The translations under genes were made by a program, and so were the position numbers. Positions 1-11,256 of a stretch of 64,000 nt of DNA are shown in pieces; within the stretch, counting starts at the first letter, position 1; each line of letters opens with the position of its first letter. A model generated the notes under the pieces. It saw only the letters and a list, made by a program, of their open reading frames with translations, searched no databases and had not been told where the DNA came from. Source of the DNA: Isoetes taiwanensis (taxonomy: Eukaryota > Streptophyta > Lycopodiopsida > Isoetales > Isoetaceae); the NCBI GenBank assembly GCA_021234155.1, contig JAJEKV010000031.1, positions 4,294,835 to 4,358,834 of the forward strand, read 5' to 3'.

Positions 1-299
1 CCTCATAGATCCAAAAGCACAGTTGATGGTGTGAAGGAGAATGTGAAAAGGCTATCTTCTGTTTGAACAAGAAAGACATACATTTAGATGTTGATGCGGT
101 GTGATAGACATGGTAGGAAGCATGTTTCTCCGGATCCTCTTTCTTGGCCGGATGGAAGGTACACCATTGAGAGGTAGAAATAGCCAGGAAAAATTGCGTT
201 TTCAAAATGCAATAGTTGCATTGTCATAAAAGAGAAAATGGCTAAGACAATAGATCCAATGGGGAGAAGAGATTGCAAATGGAGAGGAAGTCATAGTCG

Positions 300-1930
300 G
301 ATCTCTTGCGAAAGTCTTTCTTGGTCTGGAGAACAACATCACACCGTTCCCCGAGCAAGCCCTTGCTATCATACATGATAAAATGGACCAAAACAAGACA
401 ATGATACCTTGGGCTGGAGAAGCTAGCAAAATCGGTGTGGAGGGTGAATGCTTGAAAGTTAACGTGGCTGGTGCACTGATGTATAGGCATGGCACAGGTG
501 CATTAGGTCATTTCTCAATTGACCTTTGGAAGGATGATTCGAATTTTCATGTTGGTTCTTTGAATCATGCTATCAAAACCTTGGAGAATACTTACGAAGG
601 CAATTGGGGCCATTTGAGAGAAGGAGGTCACCACGAGTGCATGTGGGGATCCACATGCACTTTCGAAGCGACTATCAGTGCTACATTCTCAAAAGAGTTG
701 CATTAGCTCTAGAATAGTACATGCATCCGACCTGTGCATTAAAGTGGAGTAGTTATCAAAGAGTGCATCAATATCATCATAGCTATGTCCAACTATCGTA
801 AAACCTAGTTGTATTTGATCGAAGACACCCAACTAAACAAAATAGGATAGATAAGAGAAGAGAAGAGATATCTAATCTTGTTACGGCTGGCGTTTGTCTA
901 GCTTGCAAATAGAGGCTCATGGGTAGCTTCTTAAGGTGCCCGATTGCGTGGGGGTACTACAAAGTCATGGCGGTGTTGTTGAGTTTTTAGTTCTCAACCG
1001 CACACTTTATTCTGAAGGGTTCCCGATTGGAAGTCTTTTGTGAAAGGATAGATTCATGATTGGTCATTTAGGGCCCTTATTGTTCAAGTTACTGCATGAA
1101 GGATGGGTGGCCACTAATGTATTACAAGATGAGACTAGGCCATAGAGAATGGTTGGATGATAAGGGTATTAGGATGTGGAAATCGGATGAAAATGGTGTG
1201 CCAATGATCTGGGTGGCTCTTCAAAGTCTATTAAGCCGTATGCAAGCCTGAAGTACATAGGTATTTTAAGGTCATCTATTGCAAAGTACATAATGCATTG
1301 GACTAATATCTCTAGGGCTGGAGTGAACTCATGGTCCAATTCCTACATGAATGAGGTTATTGGCTCTTGGTACGATCGATCGTGTCCTATGAGATGTTCT
1401 CTCTCGGCAATGCAAAAATAAAGAACTTTTGGCCTCAAACAAGGCAAGATGTGGTAGACGAGCCAGATCAAGCAGTGGTTGATGAATACAATGCTCCCCC
1501 AGCCTATGTGGGACCTGCAAAGGTTTAACCTAAAAAATGCAGTTGAAATATTCGACCCATGCGAGGATGTCCAGAAAGGCATGTTCTTGGTTGTCAGGCC
1601 AGAAGATGTGTGTCCTACATGGGTAACCTATGCAGAAGAGGATCCTATATAAGACCCTAATCTTCCACATTATGAAGAGGTACTTGTGTCTTGGTGGGAG
1701 CCAGTGTCAAGGAAAGGTACAACATATGCTCGGCAATATCGGGATTCACGGCATAAAAGTGGAGGCCAAATCCTAATGATAGACCATGCTATCGGCCTCT
1801 CAAAACCATAGACTATGGTTGGTCAGTTGAGCCCAAGCCATTGTTCATAATGATCCCTACAAGTGTAGGTGTCTAGCTGCAGGAACTATTGGCTAAAGAG
1901 GCAACTGGAGGCGATGAGGACACTTGAACA
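300..1930 (+). pseudogene. DUF7869-type transposase, copy 1, broken
   Basis: Broken copy of the transposase-like gene that is fuller at 59329-63711. A plus-strand block at about 320-706 carries IIHDKMDQNKTMIP and then a stretch matching the HFSIDLW..DSNFHVGSLN region of copy 3. Matches resume at about 1020-1230 (GIRMWKSDENG region) and at 1545-1800 with the C-terminal barrel-like domain (KGMFLVVRPEDVCPTW, then VSWWEPV). Stops and frame changes separate the blocks, so no full protein can be made. The segment at 715-890 that should carry the second catalytic region lies on the opposite strand (separate entry). The N-terminal half is missing, either outside the window or lost. DUF7869 proteins are known as repeated genes of transposon origin; a DDE-type RNase H fold is inferred here from the spacing of conserved acidic residues. 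Confidence 0.75.
715..890 (-). pseudogene. Inverted internal segment of transposase copy 1
   Basis: Read on the minus strand, this segment encodes NKIRYLFSYLSYFV, then after a stop LGVFDQIQLGF, then VGHSYDDIDALFDNYSTL. This matches NKNRYVFSYLSY, LGVFEEIELGF and GHTHDDIDAMFGNFSSTL of copy 3. The flanking parts of the same pseudogene read on the plus strand in the correct order, so an internal piece of about 175 bp has been inverted in place. Confidence 0.65.
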
Positions 1931-2312
1931 AGTTATCTAGGTACGATAAATCAGATGCTATTCATTATGCTTATACATCTTTGCATCTTTAATAGGTGCT
2001 TATACATCCTTACATCTTTAATGGGTGCACAACATGTGCACACATTATTGATGGCAGATCATCAATAATTCACTCATCATGACCTGCTAAGATGATCCCA
2101 TCCAGCTCGTAGGCATGGCACTCTAGAAGCCAAACAAGGTGGATCACAACATGATGAAGCCCCGGGGCAAGCATACTCGCGACCATTAGCTTTGGATTGC
2201 AGGTAGGGATCAAGGAGGACATCTCTTAGTACGCATCCACAAAGCTCATTGTAGCTCATGGAGCAAGTAATGGAATCGATGTGCTCTGGATGAGTAGGCA
2301 AATGAGCCATGG
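1931..2312. other. No gene seen
   Basis: Sequence between the end of transposase copy 1 and the start of the direct repeat. It holds a short near-repeat (a gtgcttatacatctttgcatc-like phrase twice near 1970-2025) and no reading frame that resembles a protein. Confidence 0.5.
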
Positions 2313-3662
2313 CGTTATGAGCTTCCACCATGCAATGGTACCTATAGACTTATGCATAAATCCTTGCATGCAGTATTACACTTAAGATTTCACTTCAGTT
2401 TAGAGGGCAACCCTACATTTGCATATGCAAATTGTTTATGCTGCCACATGGCGCACCAATTCATTGAAGAAATGGAAGATGGCTTCAACCTTCCACTTTC
2501 ATCTACGTTTTTGTTCATAATTTGTAGATGTCGATTCCTCTTCAAATACCATAAGATGGTCCCAGCCTTTGTGCATGGAACATTTGCTGGCCCCTCCCTC
2601 CCTTATAGATGGGAGTCTCAAAAACCATGCTCCCATATATAACAACATTATTAGTCGTCTATCATGGTATCAAGAAGCTTGTCAGGATGAAAGCATGCTA
2701 GGGTGTACCATCTAAAGTTCTTTTTAGGGAGTGCAAAACTACCCAAAAACGTACCCAGCACTGGGTACTGGGAACTTCCATAAATGTCTCAATAAACAAT
2801 AAGTTTGAGAGTTGATTCATTCATTTTAGTCTCTAATAGTATTGTTATCCTCTACTACTATAGATTGACATGTTTTTGACCTTCAATTCAAAATTTTAGG
2901 ATTGATTTTAATGGGAAGAAAAAACAGAAAGTACTAGTTTTAAAAGTACCCAGTGTAGGTACTTTTGAGGGTTCCAAAAGTGGTACAACGTAGCATGCTT
3001 TCACCCGTCACACAATTGCGATGCAATATGCAGACCCTAAGAGTATAAAAACCCACAATGGTTTGGAGTTAGCATTATTCCCCACTTTCGAGATAAAATG
3101 AACCTTTGGATTGATAATATGAGGTTTTTTATCGATGGTGGCAAATATTAGAGCCCAACCATTTTATTACTAGTGGATACAAGAGCATGCAGCCAAGGGC
3201 AACTAATTTTAAATCTCCCCATATGCTCCTGTATGGAAGGAATAGAATAGAATAGTTTTTTTAACAAAAGTTTTTCCTACATAAAGATTTGCATCAAATA
3301 ACATCCTTTAGTGCTTGACATTTGAGTACTTTGTTCGCGTTAGTTTTCGTGTCCAACATGTAGAACAATGTTATTCCCGAGCTTACATGGATATTATTTA
3401 GGCACGTTCATAGGACAAAGATGTCCTACCCAACAACCTTATCAACATGTCTAATCAATTCAATGCCCAACCAACATGCCACTTCTCTTACATTAACTCA
3501 ATTCTGGGCATTTTTAAAACTTTCAAACTATAGTGCCCAGTTGATTCTGGAACACTTTTCCTGGTGGCGTATAACGCCTTTGAGAAATGCATTTAATGTA
3601 AAAGCACCACCGACCTTTTGCTTTATCAGTTATCCCTTTGGCATATATGACATTGATGCGTG
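2313..3662. repeat. Direct repeat copy 1 (interrupted by a MITE)
   Basis: This stretch recurs in the same orientation at 5513-6678. The match starts near GTTATGAGCTTCCA and ends near TGATGCGTGA. It contains the MITE at 2685-3006, which is absent from the second copy, while the second copy contains an extra insertion at about 6330-6502. The ORFs in it (2352-2642, 3421-3663) are only loosely kept in the other copy and do not resemble known proteins, so coding is not supported. No terminal inverted repeats were seen at the edges. Confidence 0.8.
2685..3006. mobile_element. MITE 1, GGRTGAAAGCATG family, TSD gtca
   Basis: A 322-bp non-coding element with terminal inverted repeats beginning GGATGAAAGCATGCTA on the left and ending TAGCATGCTTTCACCC on the right. 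It is flanked by GTCA at 2681-2684 and 3007-3010. The direct repeat at 5883-5886 shows the same locus with a single GTCA and no insert, which proves both the boundaries and the 4-bp duplication. Inside, GTACCCAG and CTGGGTAC form a palindrome near 2751-2768, and further GTACC motifs lie near both ends. No reading frame of use. The superfamily is not assigned. Confidence 0.9.
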
Positions 3663-5512
3663 ACTGGACATGACGACTTGGGTAGGTCAATACTTGTAAG
3701 CAGTGACTATTTATTGTTTTTTGTTATTATTAAATAGGCATAACCATATACTATTGGGGCAAGTACTATCTTAGTAGAAATTGTAAAGTATTTTAACTGA
3801 TAAGATGAAATTCAAGTAAGTTTTAGTCTCTCTTAGTAGGTTGTGTAACAAGAGCCGCCTCCTCTTACGCATATTTGCTAACTGGATAATTCTAATATGT
3901 CTTCATAGTGCTTCTTGGACATCATCAAACCACGATATTGTTATTATAGATATCAGCGGTATAACTAATGCAATTGATATGGTCACAAATATCGGGAACA
4001 CAATATTTATGATTTTGAAGTTGTTGTAGTTGTGATATCATGGTTTATATTTGAATTACTTAACAAGCGATCTTTTGTTAGGTTCTTCTAAGGTGGCTTC
4101 TTCTCCCGTTCCTTTGCAAAGTCATCATTTATGGTCGAGTTAAGCTTCTCACATACTTTGGCCATCTAATGTTTACAAAAGCTTGATCACTTAGCATATT
4201 CGTCATAATGACCATTTTCTTTGATTTTTTATCATAATGAATGTATACATTTAAATCCAAGTGTCAATATGGTAAAGTAACAAATGTAGCTTTTATTGTT
4301 TTGTCTTTTTATATGCGGGATAAACTTTAAGTATGTAGGCAATCCCCTTTGAATGCATATTATCTCGAGCGTAGAAGAACTTACAAGTTGCGGGTTAGCT
4401 CCACGGCATTTGCTATTTATTTTGCATATACCAACGGTTTTACATTCAAATGTATTGGGATGGAATTTTATAAGATTTGACCAAATATTGAGGGATCAAG
4501 AGTGATGTCGCGAGGAATCAATCGGCATGCATGACAATGGGAGCGATGGTTTATGTTGCTTAGTTGTCCTAAGCTTTGAATCATACCTTTTGTATGTTTT
4601 AAACTTATAATATAATCAATTTTTGAAACATGTTTTCTTTTCTTTTCTCTTGTTGTTTTACCTTGTACTTCGAACACTTTAAATGTCACTAACTCCAAAT
4701 ATCCAAATGATGGCAGTATTGGCTGATAATTAAGCAATTCTAATTTGCAATTAAGTATTCTTTCAACATGCAAGAGCTTTAGAGGCTCTCATCCCTTTTC
4801 TTTTCTTTTTAAATTTATATTATATGCAATTTCACACCCGTTACAACGAACTTTGGTAAGAATGGCACGTGTGACAAATGACCATTAACAAAAATACAAA
4901 GATTATGGTTTGTAACGTGTGGCAACTGCAATTAATTTTATCACACGTCACAAATACCAGAGCAGTAACACGTGACATATTTATATTTTTGTAACATGTT
5001 ACAAGTGGTTTTCTGTTGGTAACGCGTCACAATCACATTATATAACGAAAATTAGAAAAATACTTGTTAATGTATTTTTCGTTACAAAAAACGTGACAAA
5101 TTATATTATATTCTATTAGATCGTGCCGTGGTTGTGGTGAGTGTAACTAGCCTACTTGCGTGTCTTTTCGGATGATTTAAGAAGCTAGAATAAAATGCAT
5201 GCAGCATCAGGTATTGCAGTAGTGATTTTGTTGGTTTTCATTTTCCAACGATAATTATGGTTGTGAAGTTGTCTGTTTCACAGCGGGTGTCGGCCAAGTA
5301 AGATGAGCCCATTCCATTTCCCTTGTTATCAGCATGACTTGATGAAGGCAACCCTTTAGATGACTCTGTTGTTGCCTTTTAGAAACATAGAATGTTCATG
5401 TCACTCTGCTGTTGTGGCAAGTCATGTGAGGAAGATACGATACTAGCTTATTTTTGTTCCTCGCCCATTATGTTTATAGTAAACTCTTAGAAGTCTCTTC
5501 GGGATACAAAGC
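3663..5512. other. Intergenic stretch between the direct repeats
   Basis: AT-rich sequence without a convincing gene. ORFs of 60-100 codons occur but none resembles a protein family. The one clear structure is the cluster of GTAAC/GTTAC palindromes at about 4846-5097, listed separately. Confidence 0.5.
4846..5097. repeat. Cluster of GTAAC-NNNN-GTTAC-like palindromes
   Basis: Within about 250 bp there are at least eight variants of a palindromic motif of the type GTAACRYGTNACAA: gtaacgtgtggcaac, cacacgtcacaaa, gtaacacgtgacat, gtaacatgttacaa, gtaacgcgtcacaa and a final gttacaaaaaacgtgacaaa. Iterated short palindromes like this are typical of the subterminal part of DNA transposons such as CACTA elements. 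No matching termini were found, so the element they belong to is unknown. Confidence 0.55.
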
Positions 5513-6678
5513 AGTTATGAGCTTCCACATGCAATGGTACCTATAGACTTATGCATAAATCCTTGCACGGAGTATTACGCTTAAGTTTTCACTTCGATTT
5601 AGAGGGCAACCCTCTCTTGCGTTAGCAACTTGTTTATGCTGCCATCCAATCCATTGAAGAAATGGAAGATGGCTTCAACATTCCACTTTCATCTATGTTT
5701 TTCTTCATAATTTGTAGATGTCGATTCCTCTCCAAATACCATAAGATTGAGAGCAAGGTGGTCCTAGCCTTCGTGCATGGAGCCTTCGCCGGCCCCTCCC
5801 TCCGTTGTAGATTGGAGTCTCAAGTACCGTGCTCCCATATATAACAACATTATTAGTCGTCTATCATGGTGTCAAGAAGCTTGTCACGCAACTGCGATGC
5901 AATATGCAAACCCTAAGAGTATAAAAACCACAATGGGTTGGAGTTAGCATTATTCCCCAAAATTAACCTTTGGATTGATAATACGAGGTTTTTATCTAAT
6001 GGTGGCAAGTATAGAGACCAACCATTTTATTACTAGTGGATACAAGAGCATGCAGCCAAGGGCAACTAATTTTAAATCTCCCCATATGGGATAAAGCATT
6101 AACAAAAGTTTTTCCTACATAAAGATTTGCATCAAATAACATCCTTTAGTGCTTGACATTTGAGTACTTTGTTCGCGTTAGTTTTCGTGTCCAACATGAA
6201 TATAGAACAATGTTATTCTCGAGCTTACATGGATATCCTTTAGGCACGTTCATTGGACAGAGATGTCCTACCCAATAACCTTATCAACATGTCTGATCAA
6301 TTTAATGCCCAACGAACATGCCACTTCTCTAGTACTCTCTAGTTTTGCTTTGGTTTACTTTCCAGTTTGTTAATATTTGTGATTTGTTGTGGAGGGCAGC
6401 CCCCGAGCTTTGTGAGGGCTCATGCCCTCTTCTTTCTGTTCTGGTCCCATAACCCGATTGGGTTCCCGTGGACGTTAAAAGATTTATCTTATCTTATCTT
6501 ACATTAACTCAATTCTGGGCATTTTTAAAACTTTCAAACTATAGCGCCCACTTGATTCTGGAACGATTTTCCTGATGGCGTATAAATATACGCCTTTAAG
6601 AAATACATTTAATGTAAAAGCACCACCGACCTTTTGCTTTGTCAGTTATCCCTTTGGCATATATGACATTGATGCGTG
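5513..6678. repeat. Direct repeat copy 2, with the empty site for MITE 1
   Basis: Second copy of the repeat at 2313-3662, same orientation. At 5883-5886 a single GTCA joins the sequences that flank MITE 1 in the other copy. It has small differences and one extra insert (6330-6502). The final ~80 bases run from the interrupted motif CTTACATTAACTC to TGATGCGTGA. Confidence 0.8.
6330..6502 (+). mobile_element. SINE-like or non-LTR 3' end insertion
   Basis: About 170 bp present here and absent from the matching position of direct repeat 1 (near 3490). It ends in a short (ATCTT)n-type tail, TTATCTTATCTTATCTT, just before the shared sequence resumes, as expected for a truncated non-LTR element or SINE. 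Internal text runs from a GGAGGGCAGCCCCCGAG motif to a CCCGTGGACGTTAA motif. The duplicated target is not clear. No A or B box was identified with confidence. Confidence 0.5.
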
Positions 6679-6811
6679 ATCCTTATATATCTAAAGAGCG
6701 CACTAACATTTTGAATCTTATACGTCACTATATTATTTTAACAGCTCATGGACAGAATGAAACATATAATGGGTTGTAGAAAAGAAGATTTATTTATTAC
6801 AAAAACCTTTT

Positions 6812-7907
6812 TTACATGACACTGATGCTGCTTTCAGTATCTGCGCCTACAGAAAATTCAACAGAAGATTTAGCAACAGAGCATTTCTTCCTGATCTGAC
6901 CCTGGCTGCCAGTTAAAACCCCAATATTTCCCATCTTGATCATAGAAGCCACAAACTGGTTATAGAAATCAGTCTGAGATCTGAACCGACTGACCAAAGG
7001 ATTGGTTCTGGAGTCAAAATAAAGTTCTTGGTCTGAGTTAAGAAGACCCTTTCCAATTGCCAGAAGATCATAATATTTGCTGTCAAATGCAAGGGGTGTT
7101 TCTTCATCCAGATTTGCAGTGTTGGTAGATGAAGAATCAGGACAGATCTTTATCAGCCTTTGGGCATAGTTTGGATCTAATGTGCTGTCGACGGTCGGGC
7201 GAAGGCGCGAGTTGAAGCTGTTGCAGTGTGCAACTCCTACTGTATGAGCTCCTGTATTATTTTGATAAGGAAGATATTATGTTGGTATTAGCAACCAAAT
7301 AATGATCAGTATAAATATTGTTGTTAAATAGATTACCTGATAATGCTACCATGTCTGTCACATCTAACCCTTGCTTAGCAAAAGTTTGAATGAGTTGAGT
7401 AACATTGAATACAGGGGGTGGAAGATTGGCTATGGTAGTGCTTGCTGATGCAAAAGTTGCACTATCCCTTCTGCCTGTTGGGAATGCAATTGTAGGTCCA
7501 TATGCCTGGCAACATAAGAAAATAAAAAGACATCAGAAATTGCCTTCTTTACAACTCATTTATAGACTTCATCCTTATCATCAGTCATATAACTAGTCGC
7601 ACATATGCTACAACTTAGAATGCTGTTTTGATTTTGAAGATTCCTTCAGATTAAAGAGAAGTTTTGATGTGTGAATGATTTCTGCCTTACCACTTTGATA
7701 GAGTCTCTAGTAGCCAGTGCTATGATATCTGCACATGATACTATTCCAGGGCAAGCGGCCTCGGCTTTGGCCTTGATATCCTCAACAATCTGGAAAGCAT
7801 TTTTCCGAAGGGTTGCATTGGGGCCGGCTTGCTTCTCAGAAGGGTTGGCAGAGGTGCCATCGAGCAGGACGGATGCATCGCAACCCTGATGGCAGGAAAA
7901 AACGATC

Positions 7908-7945
<38 letters not shown>

Positions 7946-8464
7946 TGAACATGATAATCACTTCCATCGAACAGGATAACAAACACCACCATGAATCATG
8001 TTAGCAATATAGAAATAACACTTGGAAAATAACAATTAGAAGAAGAATAAGGACAATTTAAACGTATCTATGAATCTATGAGACAATAAGGACAATTTAA
8101 ACGTATCTACGAATCTATGAGACGCACACACCACACCAACATTTCTCATTGGTCTTTCCTAAACAAAGATGACGTAATGAAACAAGGACAGCGACCGAGG
8201 GGGAGTACAAAGAAATTAGACATTGGACATAGATACCTGAACAAAACAGTCATGGAAGAAGAGCCTGAGCAGGCCTGCAACTTCAGTGAAATCCTTCTGC
8301 ATATACGAGCCAACAACGGACGAGACTATGGAATCTAAAGTGGGGCATGATTTCTTGTAGAAATCAACCGCCAATCCGGCAGCAAGCCTACCATTCTCGA
8401 ACTCGATGTTTGCAGATGCTGAAGAAACAAGCAAGAGCAGCAGGGCCACAACTCTCCCGGCCAT
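6812..8464 (-). CDS. Class III peroxidase, secreted, 4 exons
   Basis: Haem peroxidase of the plant secretory class, which uses H2O2 to oxidise phenolic substrates in the cell wall or apoplast. Exons (minus): 8464-8237, 7885-7691, 7505-7337, 7251-6812; all introns are GT-AG and the joined frame gives 343 residues. Residues 1-18 are a hydrophobic signal peptide. Distal Arg67 and His71 lie in RLFFHDCFVQ, followed by GCDASVLLDG; the proximal His200 is in VALSGAHTVGVAHC. Eight cysteines (40, 73, 78, 121, 127, 207 and two more) match the four conserved disulfides. The intron positions are the classical ones of this family. The start is the ATG in front of the signal peptide. A TATA box lies 35 bp upstream. 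Appears intact. Substrate and isoform cannot be told from sequence. Confidence 0.95.
7908..7944. repeat. (AAC)n microsatellite in peroxidase intron 1
   Basis: About a dozen AAC triplets in a row within the first intron of the peroxidase gene. Confidence 0.9.
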
Positions 8465-8498
8465 GGCTTTTGCGAAAAATTGTGGATCTGGTCTTCAA

Positions 8499-8506
8499 TT
8501 TTATAG
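8499..8506 (-). promoter_or_regulatory. TATA box of the peroxidase gene
   Basis: CTATAAAA on the minus strand, 35 bp upstream of the start codon. If used, the 5' untranslated leader would be only a few bases long, which is unusual; an alternative upstream start site cannot be excluded. Confidence 0.5.
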
Positions 8507-8529
8507 ATGGGCATTAAGGCCTCGCCCAT

Positions 8530-9772
8530 TTGGCATTTAAAGAGACATTTAAGTAGGCTCTGTAGCAGTGATGGGCTTTTCCCTGCAGTTGCAGATCACG
8601 CTTTTTGTAACCTTTTTGTAACGTTTTTCTTGGTCTTTTATCTCCTCGTTGACATGCTATCTTATGTATCCTGTTAGAAATATCATTCTGATTTTGCTCT
8701 CCAAATCTTTTCATTGGCCTCGAAATCGTTTACAATCTTGTGTTTTGATCTTTGTGAAACAGGCATTCTTCATCAATATTGTGTTTTGATCTTTGTGAAA
8801 TAGGCATACTTGACTCATATATTTTGGGTTGTTACTTTTGTATGTATCTTCTACATACAAAGTAAATATACATGGTCTATTAATCTCCATGGACTTTTAA
8901 AAATCTATTCTATTCTACCTTCAAAGTCCTTAACTCTCTATGGTAATGCATCATTCACATATATTTCAAATGTGTCCATTAATCTAAAATATCCATCCAT
9001 TGCAACTGATCACTCCTTCAATCAAGTAGGGTCTCCATGTTTCGTGCATTTAAGGTTTGTGGGTTAATGTGGATGCCTTCTCATGTTGTGACAGGCAGTC
9101 TTAGGTGCTTTTGGAAGCCATTGGTAAACGTTTTCATAAAAGCCAATAATCGTGTGATTCTGACACGTATATAAAAAATACAACAATTTGAAAAAGACAT
9201 TTATCCCTCTGTGAAGCAAGTGGCCTGCTACTAATAGCTGCTTTTCTTTTTCTGCCTTTGGAAGTTTACGGAGCGTTGAGCATATGATGAAAACGTCTAC
9301 GAAACGCTTTCACATGCATCACTCCACCTGATGAATAGATAAGTGGAGAAATAGTTGTAATGATTTAACTGTTTAACCCTCCTACTGTGATATATCCCTT
9401 CCCTCCCCCTTGCATGTCATTCAATTTGTGCTATCCATTTTGATCTCAACGGTCTTAAAAGGGCACGGTAGAAGGCGATCCTACCCTAATATAAAATAAA
9501 TTTATATGGCAATTTGCATTAGTCATGCCAATCATAGTGACATTTTAGTAGTTATAATAAGAAAGAAAAAGAATCCTATATTATAATGTTATGTAATGGA
9601 CCATGCCCTAAATCGGACGGTCTAAAATATTTTGCCCTAAAAGTTTGACGGCCACGATATCCTCAGCTCGATGGTGCTCGATGTGATTCTTGCTTTCACT
9701 GGTGAAAAGTTCTAGCAGGCTGAGTAAAATGGCCGGCTTCTAGGGTAACTAGATAGTGCTTTGCGCCCACAG
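8530..9772. other. Intergenic, no gene seen
   Basis: AT-rich sequence upstream of the peroxidase. It contains a tandem pair of ~60-bp units at about 8735-8805 (TGTGTTTTGATCTTTGTGAA twice). No protein-like reading frame. Confidence 0.5.
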
Positions 9773-10240
9773 ATGAGAACAGAAGCCGAATCGTGCCTTC
9801 CTGAGCCGGATGATCTACTTGCATTGCGAAATCCTGCTACATTGACAAGAGGTAAGTTTTTTCTGCTGCATTGTTCCTTGGGCTTCCACGATTTTTTATA
9901 TTTGTAGAATCCTTCTAATCAGTTTTGAGCAGATGGTTGCAGTCAAATGTCTTCACAAAACCTACCATCTCTGCGACCCAAATCTGAAACAACCCAAAAA
10001 TCAGGTTTCTTTCTTTCTAAATTGACAGTTTGGAATTTTTTGATTGATTAAAACCTCTTTTACCTTAATAATGCCCCGGACGGATCATTAGAACGTGATA
10101 TTCGTTCATTAACTCCTAAAACAAAATTGCAGGATCATGCATATAAGCAAAGCCTGGGTCGGCCCAATTATTATGGCTTGCATGCTATCTTCTGCTTTAG
10201 GGCGAGCTCAGGTTTTTATTCGATGGGATGGTGATGGACG
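9773..10240 (+). other. Possible 5' exons of the phosphatase-like gene
   Basis: Candidate exons with good splice signals: 9773-9851 (ATG start, donor GTAAGT) and 9933-10004 (acceptor TTGAGCAG, donor GTTTCT), then an acceptor TTGCAG before about 10132. Two frames are possible and neither runs cleanly into the next coding block, so these may be untranslated leader exons. No domain was recognised. Confidence 0.25.
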
Positions 10241-10429
10241 AAACGAAACAGGTTTGTATAGGATCATTTTTCTTTTAGTTTTTCTATGCCAGTGTGCACT
10301 GTAAATAGAATATAGATAGAAGGAGTTTGATATTATGACAGGACAGTGCAATAAATCCACGCAAGCCAAGATGGCACATGTTCCCACAGGAACTGGCAAG
10401 TAAAGTGGCGCCAGGAGTAGAACTTTAGC

Positions 10430-10978
10430 AACATTTAGCAACTATGGTGCCGCCCCCAAAGGTTATGCCTCAAAACCAACACATTTGGAAGTTTTATTGC
10501 TCGAAGATATAATGGTTGAAGCATTTCGCAGCCAAAAGCGTTCGTGCCACAATTTCGAGAAGAAGGAAGCACAGAATGCAGAAGCACATCATCTACCCTT
10601 CCAGGAGGAAGGGTTACACTCCCCTGCAAGAAAGGAAGAAGCCTCACCAAAGTCTGGAGAGCATGATATAGAACATCATGGTGGAGAAGAAATGAGGAAG
10701 AAGCCATACCAACGTCTGGAGAGCATGATATAGAACATCATGGTGGAGAAGAACATGAGGTAGAGTTACAAGAGGAAGGGTTGCACTCCCCAATGCTTGC
10801 AAACAAGGAAGGTGACGAAAATCCAGGTGAAAATCTTTTCTATGTTCCTAAGAGAAATGCATTATGTTTTAGAGCTTACGGCTCTACAAGTGATTTTGAG
10901 GTTAAAAATATGTTAGAAGAGATTCAACTTGATGAATATGGCTCAAATTTGAACCTTGATTTTAATGAAGCATAATGT
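10430..10978 (+). pseudogene. Acidic N-terminal exon of the FCP1-like gene, frame broken
   Basis: Open frame from about 10430 with charged, low-complexity sequence (EEGLHSPARKEEASPKSGEH and later EEGLHSPMLANKEGDENP, FYVPKRNALCFRAYGSTSDF), ending LNLDFNEA and a stop at 10975. A tandem repeat of 62 bp (units starting 10652 and 10714) breaks the frame: the first unit has lost one base relative to the second near 10691, so an in-frame 63-bp duplication became a frameshift. Upstream and downstream halves read in the same frame if that base is ignored. It lies ~280 bp before the phosphatase-like domain and is probably its N-terminal part, but the joining splice sites are unclear. A sequencing error is possible. 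Confidence 0.4.
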
Positions 10979-11256
10979 ATCACCTCGAACATATGTTCGA
11001 TGTTTAAACTAATTGTTTTCTTCATTCGTAGGAATATGATGATGATCGAATGAAGGATCCAGAGCTTTTTTTATGAATGTCCAGAACCTCTTTATGTTCA
11101 GTATATGTTGTAGATTTCTTGTCATTGGAAAGACAAGAATGAATATAATCATACAGTTTGTTTATGTCAATCAATTATGAAATGCTATTTTCATACCCTT
11201 TAAAATTGCTGTTTGTGTGATGAACTAATTGAATAACTCTCAACTTGTTAATAGAT

